Source: an alpha proteobacterium MED-G09 (GTDB taxonomy: Bacteria; Pseudomonadota; Alphaproteobacteria; MED-G09). Taken from it: 48,656 nt of DNA. Below, in pieces: positions 27,618 through 35,353 of the stretch (within the stretch, counting starts at the first letter, position 1; every line of letters begins with the position of its first letter). The position numbers were made by a program, and so were the translations under genes. The notes under the pieces are model-generated. The model did no database searches. It was given only the letters and a program-made list of their open reading frames with translations, and was not told where the DNA came from. Location of the stretch: positions 1 to 48,656 of the forward strand of contig CAJIZT010000012.1 in NCBI GenBank assembly GCA_905182015.1, given 5' to 3'.

Positions 27618-27726
27618 GCTAGCACCTCAATTTAAAATAATTTAACTTAACAGATGAAGACTCTTGAGTGTTTTAACTTAAAAGTCAAAAAAAAGAAAAA
27701 AAAATGCTTTTTTTAGTTTTTGGATA

Positions 27727-27763
27727 TTGACCTCTACAACGAACAGGCTACTATATTTTGTGT
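27727..27763 (+). promoter_or_regulatory. nrdAB promoter overlapped by NrdR box 1
   Basis: TTGACC (27727-27732, 5/6 to the -35 consensus) is followed either by TACTAT (27749-27754, 16-bp spacer) or by TATATT (27752-27757, 19-bp spacer) as -10. The -10 region is embedded in NrdR box 1 (27748-27763), as expected for a repressor that blocks RNA polymerase. The start of transcription would be near 27765, leaving a leader of about 185 nt before nrdA. Confidence 0.65.
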
Positions 27764-27794
27764 TAGGATATGTTTCATACTCTAGTTGTAGTAG
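27748..27794 (+). promoter_or_regulatory. Paired NrdR boxes (27748-27763 and 27779-27794)
   Basis: Box 1, CTACTATATTTTGTGT, matches the NrdR consensus acaCwAtATaTwGtgt at 13 of 16 positions. Box 2, ACTCTAGTTGTAGTAG, matches at 10 of 16 and begins exactly 31 bp later. That is three helical turns, the spacing known for NrdR sites. NrdR represses ribonucleotide reductase genes in response to (d)ATP. No nrdR gene is in the window. Box 2 alone would be weak; the spacing is what supports it. Confidence 0.7.
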
Positions 27795-27895
27795 CAAATA
27801 CTATAATCAGAAGATTAAGATCTAAAAGTATGTTTCATTTTGAACGTTATTTTAAATTGCCGTTACAAGCAATAATACAACTTATAAAGTTGTAC

Positions 27896-27922
27896 AGAGA
27901 GCCTGACTCTCTTTAAATCAGG
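27896..27922 (+). promoter_or_regulatory. Possible compact pseudoknot in nrdA leader
   Basis: AGAGAG (27896-27901) pairs with CTCTCT (27907-27912) around the loop CCTGA (27902-27906). That loop is exactly complementary to TCAGG (27918-27922). The result is a compact H-type pseudoknot, or two exclusive stems, ending about 28 nt before ATG 27951. With no nucleotide between the first strands the knot is sterically tight. No known riboswitch class matches. Confidence 0.35.
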
Positions 27923-27950
27923 TGGTAAGAAAGAAAAAAGGGATATATAA

Positions 27951-29963
27951 ATGCTTATGAGCAAACCAGAAAAAAAAATAAAAAATACTTCCAATCAAAA
28001 GAAGACTCCCACTCCTGTTATTTCTGGTTATACTAGCGAAGAAATGGAAGAAATTTACTCATTTGCGCAATCAAAAATTGGTGAAAAGCCGTCTTCAGAT
28101 CTCGCTAATGAGCCGCGAATGGATTTCCGAATAGCAGACAGAGCAGTTCAGCATTCTGATAAAGGTAACAGAGTTAAAATTGATCCCTCTAGAGATTCTC
28201 TTTTAACAGACTTTGGAATGGAAACGTTGGAAGATAGATACTTACTTCCGGGCGAGTCATTTCAAGATCTTTTTGCTCGAGTAGCATCTTTTTATGGAGA
28301 CAATGAAGAGCACTCTCAGAGATTATATGATTATATGTCACAATTATGGTTCATGCCCTCCACACCAATCCTTTCAAATGGCGGAACAGGTCGAGGCCTT
28401 CCTATCTCATGCTTTCTAAATGAGGCAAATGATAGTTTGGGAGGAATAGTTGATCTTTGGACTGAAAATGTTTGGTTAGCTTCTAAGGGCGGGGGTATCG
28501 GTTCTTATTGGGGGAACCTTAGGTCTATTGGAGAACCAATAGGTGGTGTAGGAAAAACAAGTGGCATTGTACCCTTTATTAGAGTGATGGATTCATTAAC
28601 TCTTGCCATTAGCCAAGGGTCTCTTCGAAGAGGTTCGGCAGCTGTATATCTACCTATTGATCATCCCGAAATAGAAGAATTTATAGAAATAAGAAGACCA
28701 ACTGGCGGAGACCCTAACCGTAAGGCTCTTAACCTTCACCACGGCATACAGATTACTGATGCTTTTATGAGAGCTGTAGAAGAAAATGTTGATTGGGACC
28801 TAAGAAGCCCACACGATCAGTCAGTTCAAAAAACTGTATCAGCACGTTCTCTTTGGATCAGAATGCTAACAGCTAGAATTGAAACTGGTGAGCCTTATCT
28901 TGTTTATAAGGATACTGTAAATAATCTAAGGCCGGAACATCAAAAATTAGCAGGTTTAGAAATAAAAACTTCAAATCTATGTAGTGAAATCACTCTTCCG
29001 ACAGGAATTGATCATCACGGTGAAAACAGAACTGCGGTTTGTTGTCTGTCTTCTGTTAACTTAGAAAAGTTTTTTGAATGGGAAAATGATAAGGACTTTA
29101 TACCAGACATTATGCGTTTTTTAGATAATGTCCTTCAAGACTTCATTGATAATGCTCCAGATACAATGAAAAGTGCTGCATACGCAGCAATGCGTGAGCG
29201 ATCCGTTGGATTAGGCGTTATGGGTTTACATTCATTTTTTCAAGCCAATAATGTACCGTGGGAAAGCGCAGTCGCTAAATCCTGGAATAAAAAAATGTTT
29301 TCTCATATAAAATCACAAGCTGATCAGGCTTCACTTGATTTAGCAAAAGAAAAGGGTCCGTGCCCAGATGCTGAAGAGTATGGCATCATGGAACGTTTTT
29401 CTAATAAAACAGCCGTTGCCCCAACTGCATCTATCTCAATAATATGCGGCGGATCAAGCCCAGGGATTGAACCAATTGCAGCAAATGTCTTTGCGCATAA
29501 GACATTGTCAGGGACTTTTACAGTTCGTAATCGACACCTTAAGATTATGCTTAAAGAGAAAAAACAAGATAATGATGAGGTTTGGCTATCGATCTTATCA
29601 AATCGTGGGTCAGTCCAGCACCTTGATTTCTTGTCGGATCTTGAAAAAGATGTTTACAAGACTGCTTTTGAAATTGATCAGAGATGGCTCATTGATTTAG
29701 CTGGTGATAGGGCTAAAATGATAGATCAGGCTCAGTCTTTAAATGTATTCCTACCTGCTGATAGTGATAAATCTTATCTACATGAGGTACATTATTCTGC
29801 ATGGAAAAAAGGCGTGAAGAGTCTGTATTATTGTCGCTCTCTCTCCCTGCAAAGAGCTGAAAATTCTTCAAATCAACCAAGCCGGATTGAAGTTAAAACA
29901 TTAAACGAAGTTGCGGCCGAGTCTAATCCTAATGATTATGACGAGTGTCTAGCCTGCCAATAA
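27951..29963 (+). CDS. nrdA: Class I ribonucleotide reductase alpha subunit without ATP cone
   Basis: Reduces ribonucleotides to deoxyribonucleotides together with NrdB. Active-site residues are all visible: Cys154 (PISCFLNEAND), Asn342-Leu-Cys344-Ser-Glu346 (radical Cys and Glu), Cys364/365 (AVCCLSSVN), the tyrosine pair in SLYYCRSL, and the C-terminal shuttle cysteines 666 and 669 (ECLACQ). At 670 residues it is shorter than the ~760-residue E. coli enzyme. The N-terminus is a low-complexity lysine-rich stretch rather than an ATP cone, so the overall-activity (dATP inhibition) site appears absent. AAGGGA (27938-27943) serves ATG 27951; ATG 27957 is an alternative. nrdB starts 9 nt downstream. 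Confidence 0.95.
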   Translation: MLMSKPEKKIKNTSNQKKTPTPVISGYTSEEMEEIYSFAQSKIGEKPSSDLANEPRMDFRIADRAVQHSDKGNRVKIDPSRDSLLTDFGMETLEDRYLLPGESFQDLFARVASFYGDNEEHSQRLYDYMSQLWFMPSTPILSNGGTGRGLPISCFLNEANDSLGGIVDLWTENVWLASKGGGIGSYWGNLRSIGEPIGGVGKTSGIVPFIRVMDSLTLAISQGSLRRGSAAVYLPIDHPEIEEFIEIRRPTGGDPNRKALNLHHGIQITDAFMRAVEENVDWDLRSPHDQSVQKTVSARSLWIRMLTARIETGEPYLVYKDTVNNLRPEHQKLAGLEIKTSNLCSEITLPTGIDHHGENRTAVCCLSSVNLEKFFEWENDKDFIPDIMRFLDNVLQDFIDNAPDTMKSAAYAAMRERSVGLGVMGLHSFFQANNVPWESAVAKSWNKKMFSHIKSQADQASLDLAKEKGPCPDAEEYGIMERFSNKTAVAPTASISIICGGSSPGIEPIAANVFAHKTLSGTFTVRNRHLKIMLKEKKQDNDEVWLSILSNRGSVQHLDFLSDLEKDVYKTAFEIDQRWLIDLAGDRAKMIDQAQSLNVFLPADSDKSYLHEVHYSAWKKGVKSLYYCRSLSLQRAENSSNQPSRIEVKTLNEVAAESNPNDYDECLACQ

Positions 29964-29972
29964 GGAATAATT

Positions 29973-30947
29973 ATGTCACTTCTTGAAGAAAGATTAGTAT
30001 ACAAGCCTTTTAAATATCCATGGGCCTACGAAGCATGGCTAAAACAGCAAAGAATCCATTGGTTACCAGAGGAAGTTCCTTTGGCTGAAGACGTTAAGGA
30101 TTGGGAAAAGAATTTAACCCCTCCAGAAAAAAATCTTTTGACCCAGATATTTCGTTTTTTTGTTCAAGCAGATGTAGAAGTTAACAATTGCTATATGAAG
30201 CATTATTCAAGGGTTTTTAAGCCAACTGAAGTTCAAATGATGCTTGGCGCCTTCTCGAATACGGAAACCATTCATATAGCTGCATATAGCCATTTACTGG
30301 ATACTATTGGAATGGCAGAAACTGAATATAGTGCATTTCTTGAATATGAAGCTATGAAAAATAAGTTCGATTATATGCGTCTATGGGGTGTTGATACAAA
30401 AGAAGACATAGCTAAGACTCTTGCTGTTTTTGGAGCATTTACAGAAGGCTTACAGCTTTTTGCTTCATTTGCTGTCCTAATGAATTTTCCGCGACAAAAT
30501 AGAATGAAGGGAATGGGGCAGATTGTAACATGGTCTGTTAGGGATGAAACTCTTCATACAGAGTCAGCTATTAAATTATTTAAAACCTTTGTAGAAGAGA
30601 ATCCAGAAGTCTGGAATGATAAAGTCCGAGAGGAAATTACAGAGGCTTGCTCTAAAGTCATAGAACATGAGGATGCATTTATTGATCTTGCCTTTGAGTT
30701 AGGCGGAGTTAAGGGTATGGAAGCTTCTGAGGTTAAGCAATATATAAGGTACATAGCTAATAGGAGGCTGTCACAACTAGGTCTTCCCCATCTTTATGAT
30801 GTTGAAAAAAATCCTCTCCCATGGATGGATGAGATGTTAAATGCTGTTGAACATACAAACTTCTTTGAAGGTAGATCTACTGAATACTCAAGAGCTGCAA
30901 CAACTGGAAGCTGGTCTAAAACATTTGAAGGTGCATTTGGATCATAG
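29973..30947 (+). CDS. nrdB: Class I ribonucleotide reductase beta subunit
   Basis: Houses the dimetal-tyrosyl radical cofactor for NrdA. All expected ligands are present: Asp67, Glu98, His101, Glu158, Glu192 and His195. The radical tyrosine is Tyr105 at the canonical His+4 position, so this is a tyrosyl-radical enzyme and not a Tyr-less type. A C-terminal Tyr in TEYSRAAT could serve radical transfer. At 324 residues it is normal for short R2 proteins. AAGGAA precedes ATG 29973. Metal identity (Fe or Mn) cannot be read from sequence. Confidence 0.96.
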   Translation: MSLLEERLVYKPFKYPWAYEAWLKQQRIHWLPEEVPLAEDVKDWEKNLTPPEKNLLTQIFRFFVQADVEVNNCYMKHYSRVFKPTEVQMMLGAFSNTETIHIAAYSHLLDTIGMAETEYSAFLEYEAMKNKFDYMRLWGVDTKEDIAKTLAVFGAFTEGLQLFASFAVLMNFPRQNRMKGMGQIVTWSVRDETLHTESAIKLFKTFVEENPEVWNDKVREEITEACSKVIEHEDAFIDLAFELGGVKGMEASEVKQYIRYIANRRLSQLGLPHLYDVEKNPLPWMDEMLNAVEHTNFFEGRSTEYSRAATTGSWSKTFEGAFGS

Positions 30948-30957
30948 CCTTATTTAG

Positions 30958-31302
30958 CTAAGACCGTTTACCATCAAAAATACAAACGAAATATAATTCA
31001 TCATCGCTTGTATTAGAAACCTTGTGGTACACATCATCCTCAACTAGAATAATATCACCCTTAGTTACAGAAAAATTCTTTTCATCGTTATTTGGGTAAA
31101 CTAATGTCATTTCACCTGAACCTCTTGCAAAAATATAAACCTCTTCTTGGCCGCTATGTTTGTGTCCGCTTGTTGAATGTCCAGGGTTAAGACTTGTGCT
31201 ACTTAATACTAAATTCTCCAATGAATTATTATCAATAACTTGATACCGTTCATCTTCCTTGACGATTACACCGCTTACATCAAAATTACCAGAAAGCTTC
31301 AT
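30958..31302 (-). CDS. Small cupin-domain protein
   Basis: A 114-residue single cupin. Motif 1 appears as GHKHSGQEEVYIFARGSGEM (two His and Glu as metal ligands) and motif 2 as GDIILVEDDVYHKV with the third His. Such proteins bind a divalent metal and may act as isomerases, dioxygenases or sensors; no specific role can be assigned. AAGGAA precedes ATG 31302. It ends 10 nt from the convergent nrdB stop and lies 23 nt downstream of the MDR oxidoreductase on the same strand, so the two are probably co-transcribed. Confidence 0.85.
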   Translation of the reverse strand: MKLSGNFDVSGVIVKEDERYQVIDNNSLENLVLSSTSLNPGHSTSGHKHSGQEEVYIFARGSGEMTLVYPNNDEKNFSVTKGDIILVEDDVYHKVSNTSDDELYFVCIFDGKRS

Positions 31303-31325
31303 TCAATTTCCTTAATAAAAATTTA

Positions 31326-32339
31326 TTATAATTTAACTAAAGTTTTACCGATGTTTTCACCAGTAAAAATCTTTTTGTAAGACACAAGAACATTTTCCAA
31401 GCCTTCAGTTATATCCGCTTTAAATTTTAAAGACCCATCCTTATACCATTCGGATAAAAGTGATTCAATTCTTGGACCGTCCTTAAGAAAATCTGGGCAG
31501 AAAAATCCTGTTATTGTAGCTCTTTTCATTAAGAGTTGATCAAAGTTACTTGGTCCAGGAAGACGCGCACCCTTTTCATTGTATTGAGCCAATAACCCAC
31601 ATAATGGAATTCTCGCATTTAAAGCAAGGTTTGCCATAACTGTGTTAAGAATATCACCCGCTACATTGTCAAAATAAATATCAACACCTTCGGGGCAGTA
31701 TTTTTTTAACGCTAAATCTAAATTTTCAGTTTTATAATTAATAGCAACATCAAAACCTAAATCATCAATAAGCCAATCGCACTTTTTCTGACTTCCTGCC
31801 AGCCCAATAACTCTACAGCCAGCTCTCTTTGCTATTTGACCTGCTAACGAACCTGTCGCCCCTGCAGCTGCAGAAACAAGAAAATTTTCACCTGGTTTGG
31901 GCTTTCCAACTTCCATAACTCCAACATAAGCAGTCCAGCCATTCAGTCCCAGAGCGGATAGGTAAGCCTCCTCATGATCAAGTCCGCCTTCTAAGACAAG
32001 AAAAGATTCTGTATCAACATTTGCATAATCAGCCCATTCACCAAAACCCCTAACTAAATCTCCTTCTTTGAAATTAGGATTAGAAGACTTAGATACCTCC
32101 GCAAGGCAGACACCAACCATTGATGCTCCAATCTCTATTGGGGGTTGATAAGAATCTTGACGATCACTCATCCACATCCTTGTACCGGCGTCCATCGAAA
32201 TAATCTTTAACTTTATCTGAATTTGTCCATCTGCCGGATCTAAAAGATCCTCATCGATTAATGATAAAGCGCTTTCAAAATTTGTACCTTCCGGACGTCC
32301 AATAAGCTTCCATACTCTTCTTTTCATTTTATCACCCAT
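31326..32339 (-). CDS. Zinc-free MDR NADPH oxidoreductase, copy 2
   Basis: A 337-residue paralogue of the protein at 26586-27617, with the same landmarks: ISMDAGTRMWMSD near 50, SAAAGATGSLAGQIAK near 155 and VDIYFDNVAGDILN. Similarity is spread over the whole length but is clearly not recent. It probably reduces a conjugated ketone, aldehyde or enoyl compound with NADPH. ATG 32339 has no clear ribosome binding site. The in-frame ATG at 32327 has GGGTGA just upstream and may be the true start (MKRRVWKL). Confidence 0.88.
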   Translation of the reverse strand: MGDKMKRRVWKLIGRPEGTNFESALSLIDEDLLDPADGQIQIKLKIISMDAGTRMWMSDRQDSYQPPIEIGASMVGVCLAEVSKSSNPNFKEGDLVRGFGEWADYANVDTESFLVLEGGLDHEEAYLSALGLNGWTAYVGVMEVGKPKPGENFLVSAAAGATGSLAGQIAKRAGCRVIGLAGSQKKCDWLIDDLGFDVAINYKTENLDLALKKYCPEGVDIYFDNVAGDILNTVMANLALNARIPLCGLLAQYNEKGARLPGPSNFDQLLMKRATITGFFCPDFLKDGPRIESLLSEWYKDGSLKFKADITEGLENVLVSYKKIFTGENIGKTLVKL

Positions 32340-32545
32340 TAGTTAATACCAAGCATCGTTTAGCTTTTGATCTTTCAAATACCCACCCTGACTTTCATCA
32401 TATTTTCTTTATTACATTATCCGATGAAACAATCGACTGAAATATTTTTGTTCACTAAAAAAATTCCACGTTGCTAGTACTTTTTGACTAAATTCCTTTA
32501 TTTGTAATTTTAAATATAAGATTTTTAATATTTATTATCATAAAA

Positions 32546-32580
32546 AATAAAAAGCCACCAAACAGAAGTTTGGTGGCTCG
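32546..32580 (-). terminator. Rho-independent terminator of metY
   Basis: A perfect 11-bp stem (32553-32563 with 32568-32578) closes an AGAA loop on the plus strand. On the minus strand it is followed by a T-rich tract. It lies 26 nt beyond the metY stop and is the strongest terminator in the window. The rest of the gap 32340-32545 is AT-rich, with no feature I can support. Confidence 0.93.
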
Positions 32581-32605
32581 ATTCTTTAAAAAATTAAATA
32601 TTTAG

Positions 32606-33898
32606 TTATGCTTTATCAAGAGCTTGTGACAAATCAGCTAAAATATCATCTATATGCTCAATACCTATAGAGAGGCGAACATATCCAGGTGTAACACCTG
32701 ACGCTATTTGCTGTTCCTCTGATAGCTGGCTGTGGGTAGTACTTGAAGGATGAATTGCCAAACTTCTAGCATCCCCAATATTTGCAACGTGATAAAGAAG
32801 CTCCAATGAATCAATAAACTTTTTACCTGATTCAACTCCTCCCGATAACTCAAAGCCAACCAGTCCACTGTAACCACCCTTAAGATAGTCATCTGCTCTT
32901 TTTCTTACTTCACCAGTCTGAAGGCCAGGATAAATTACTTTACTAACTTTGTTATGTTTCTCTAAAAATTCTGAAACACTTTGTGCGTTTCTAGAATGTT
33001 CTCTTATTCTTAAAGGCAATGTTTCTAAACCTTGAATAAATTGGAAAGCATTCATTGGACTCATTGCCCCGCCAAGATCTCTTAGAATTGTCGTTCTTGC
33101 CTTAAGAATGTAAGCAATAGGGCCTAGTGGTGCCGCAGCAACAGTGAAGATTGCTCCGTGATATGACGGATCAGGCGTGTTTAGTGCAGGCTGTCTATCA
33201 CCCGCGCCTGCCCAATCAAAATTACCTCCGTCAACAATTAAACCACCAATCGAAGTACCGTGACCTCCAATGTACTTAGTTGATGAATACACAATAACTG
33301 CTGCCCCGTGCTCAAAAGGCTTACACAAAATAGGCGCAGCTGTATTATCAACGATTAGAGGGATGCCAAACTTTCGCCCAATATCAGAGACTTCCTTGAT
33401 AGGAAAAACTTCAAGCTTTGGGTTTGGTAATGTTTCTCCAAAATATGCACGTGTTTTATCATCAGTAGCTTCAGCAAAAGCATTTGGGTCCTTCGGGTCT
33501 ACGAAACGTACCTCTATGCCCATATCTTTAAATACATTGTTTAATTGATTATAAGTGCCACCATAAAGGTCGGTTGATGAAACAATATTATCACCTACCT
33601 TAGCAATATTTTGCAAAGCATAAGCTGTTGCTGTTTGTCCTGACGCCACAGCAAGTGCCGCCGCCCCACCTTCAAGTGCAGCAATTCTTTTCTCTAAAAC
33701 ATCACAAGTAGGATTCATTATTCTGGAATAAATATTACCCAGCTCAGATAATGCAAAAAGATTTGATGCATGCTCTGTTGAATCAAATTGATAGCTTGTT
33801 GTTTGATGAATTGGCACTGCTACTGAATTTGTTGTTGGATCCGATCTCCAACCAGCATGAAGTGCAATAGTTTCTGGATTTTTACTTTCTGTGGTCAT
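32606..33898 (-). CDS. metY: O-acetylhomoserine sulfhydrylase
   Basis: A PLP enzyme that makes homocysteine directly from O-acetylhomoserine and sulfide, the step before methionine. The PLP lysine lies in YSSTKYIGGHGTSIGG. The N-terminus ETIALHAGWRSDPTTNSVAVP and length (430) are typical of MetY, which is longer than MetB/MetC. ATG 33898 has a strong site, GGAG at 33908-33905, that lies within a predicted switchable hairpin. The leader contains a SAM-II riboswitch, so expression should fall when S-adenosylmethionine is plentiful. The enzyme feeds homocysteine to the beta-synthase/gamma-lyase pair at 40309-42864. Confidence 0.95.
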   Translation of the reverse strand: MTTESKNPETIALHAGWRSDPTTNSVAVPIHQTTSYQFDSTEHASNLFALSELGNIYSRIMNPTCDVLEKRIAALEGGAAALAVASGQTATAYALQNIAKVGDNIVSSTDLYGGTYNQLNNVFKDMGIEVRFVDPKDPNAFAEATDDKTRAYFGETLPNPKLEVFPIKEVSDIGRKFGIPLIVDNTAAPILCKPFEHGAAVIVYSSTKYIGGHGTSIGGLIVDGGNFDWAGAGDRQPALNTPDPSYHGAIFTVAAAPLGPIAYILKARTTILRDLGGAMSPMNAFQFIQGLETLPLRIREHSRNAQSVSEFLEKHNKVSKVIYPGLQTGEVRKRADDYLKGGYSGLVGFELSGGVESGKKFIDSLELLYHVANIGDARSLAIHPSSTTHSQLSEEQQIASGVTPGYVRLSIGIEHIDDILADLSQALDKA

Positions 33899-33954
33899 TT
33901 TTATCTCCTTTTTTGCTGAGAGATAAAAAACCCAGATTTATCCGAGTATCTCCC
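33899..33954 (-). promoter_or_regulatory. Expression platform of metY riboswitch (SD-sequestering hairpin)
   Basis: On the minus strand TTTTATCTCT (33928-33919) can pair with GGAGATAAAA (33908-33899): ten pairs with one G-U, loop of ten. This buries the Shine-Dalgarno GGAG. The same TATCTCT segment can instead pair upstream with GGGAGATA (33954-33947), eight pairs, freeing the site. The two are mutually exclusive. Pairings were found by eye without energy calculation. Confidence 0.6.
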
Positions 33955-33960
33955 AGTCAT

Positions 33961-34016
33961 TTTTAGCTATTTTTTTAACGTGGCCGCAAGCCGACTGGCT
34001 CAAATCACCACGCCCT
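33961..34016 (-). promoter_or_regulatory. SAM-II (SAM_alpha) riboswitch aptamer
   Basis: Read on the minus strand, the leader contains CGTGGTGATTTGAG (from 34012), then CGGCTTGCGGCCACGTTAAA and ending in TAGCTAAAA (33961). This is the conserved SAM-II pattern: P1 CGTGG/CCACG, the GATTT loop, CTTGC next to the stem, an A-rich bridge and the 3' GCTAAA that forms the pseudoknot. A small extra hairpin AGCC/GGCT fills the variable loop. It ends about 60 nt before metY. SAM-II occurs mostly in Alphaproteobacteria upstream of methionine genes, which fits. Confidence 0.9.
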
Positions 34017-34059
34017 TTAATTAAGGTAAGGTAAACTTACATTTGTTAATTAGGAAAGT

Positions 34060-35349
34060 CTAGTAATTTTTATTAAGGTCGCGCAACGCCGAATACACCA
34101 ATGTTTGTGCTTGAGGTCTAATTGGATATCTCCCTGAGGGAATAAGTTGTGTAAGTAAAATTGAAAAAATATTTTCTTTTGAGTCTATCCAAAAAAATGT
34201 GCTAGCCATGCCACCCCATGAAATAGTCCCAGCGGACATAGGGGATGAAGCCTTGACAGGATCAATTAATGGTGAAAACCCTAACCCAAAACCAGCTCCA
34301 TCATATCTGACCTCAGAAAAACTTTTATCACCCATATCACTGAGTGTTTGATTTCCAGGAAGGTGATTCTTGCGCATAAATTCAATAGTCATAGGACTTA
34401 AGAGCTGATTTCCCATGAAAAAACCATTATTTAATATCATTTGACAAAAATTTGCATAATCAGCCAATGTTGAACAAAGCCCCCCGCCTCCAGAAAGAAA
34501 TCTTCTTGGTCTTGAGTAGGAGTCCTCTCCGCCCTTAAAGGAACGCTTAAGACGGTTTCCTCCATTTGACACAAGCTCTTGATAACAGTCAACAAATCGA
34601 TCATGCTTTTCTTCTGGAACAAAAAAGTCTGTATCGATCATACCTAGAGGGGTAAATATATTTTTATTAAAAAATGTATCAAGATTCTCACCCGAAACAA
34701 CCTCAATCAACCTTCCGAGTATATCAGTTGCAATTGAGTAATTCCACTGTGACCCCGGATCAAATAATAGGGGTAAGGAAGCAGCAGTATTAGAAAATTC
34801 ATCTAGATTCATTTCTTTTTTAGTTTCAGAATTCTTTGCAGATGCAATTCCACTCGTTCCATATAGTCCAGTAACAGGGTGACCAGTCATAAAGCCATAA
34901 GTTAATCCAGCTGTATGAGTTAATAAATCCTTAATCAGAATTGGCTGAGAAGGTGAACGAACTTTAAAATTCTCAATTGTTCCACCGTCCCAAACCTTAA
35001 CCTCCTTGAATTCAGGAAGGTACTTAGAAACCTCATGCTCTAATCGTAATAAACCTCTTTCATATAACATCATTATTGCAACTGAGGTTATAGGTTTAGT
35101 CATAGAAAAAAATCTATAAATAGAATTATATTGGAGGGGCGTCTTATCCTCAACACTAGAAAATCCTTGGGATGACAAATGAGCAATTTCGTTATTCCGC
35201 GACACTAGCAAGGTAAAATTAGGAAGCTTTCCCTTTTCTAAATAAGAAGAAAAATAATGAGGTATATGGGCCAGCTTTTCACTATCAAAGCCTAAATCAA
35301 ACTCATTCTTACTATTTTGCTTATATTCTTGTATTTTTTTTTGATACAT
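34060..35349 (-). CDS. Serine hydrolase of the class C beta-lactamase/esterase fold
   Basis: A 429-residue serine hydrolase. The nucleophile motif is Ser82-Met-Thr-Lys85 (FFSMTKPIT). The second motif is WNYSIATD, with Tyr as general base but Ile where Asn is common (YSN). HTAGLTYG is another family hallmark. Proteins of this family are mostly esterases or peptidases rather than true beta-lactamases, and no signal peptide is evident, so it is probably a cytoplasmic esterase. It starts 4 nt after the stop of the FMN dehydrogenase, with no clear ribosome binding site, suggesting coupled translation. Confidence 0.85.
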   Translation of the reverse strand: MYQKKIQEYKQNSKNEFDLGFDSEKLAHIPHYFSSYLEKGKLPNFTLLVSRNNEIAHLSSQGFSSVEDKTPLQYNSIYRFFSMTKPITSVAIMMLYERGLLRLEHEVSKYLPEFKEVKVWDGGTIENFKVRSPSQPILIKDLLTHTAGLTYGFMTGHPVTGLYGTSGIASAKNSETKKEMNLDEFSNTAASLPLLFDPGSQWNYSIATDILGRLIEVVSGENLDTFFNKNIFTPLGMIDTDFFVPEEKHDRFVDCYQELVSNGGNRLKRSFKGGEDSYSRPRRFLSGGGGLCSTLADYANFCQMILNNGFFMGNQLLSPMTIEFMRKNHLPGNQTLSDMGDKSFSEVRYDGAGFGLGFSPLIDPVKASSPMSAGTISWGGMASTFFWIDSKENIFSILLTQLIPSGRYPIRPQAQTLVYSALRDLNKNY

Positions 35350-35353
35350 ATTT

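Noticed and set aside
27769-27838. TATGTTTCAT repeated 60 bp apart (27769-27778 and 27829-27838) in the nrd region.
   Set aside because: Only ten bases, no known factor, and it does not align with the NrdR box spacing. Kept only as a note.
27896-27950. A preQ1-type riboswitch before nrdA, suggested by the small pseudoknot.
   Set aside because: The conserved preQ1 loop and A-rich tail are absent and nrdA is not a queuosine gene.
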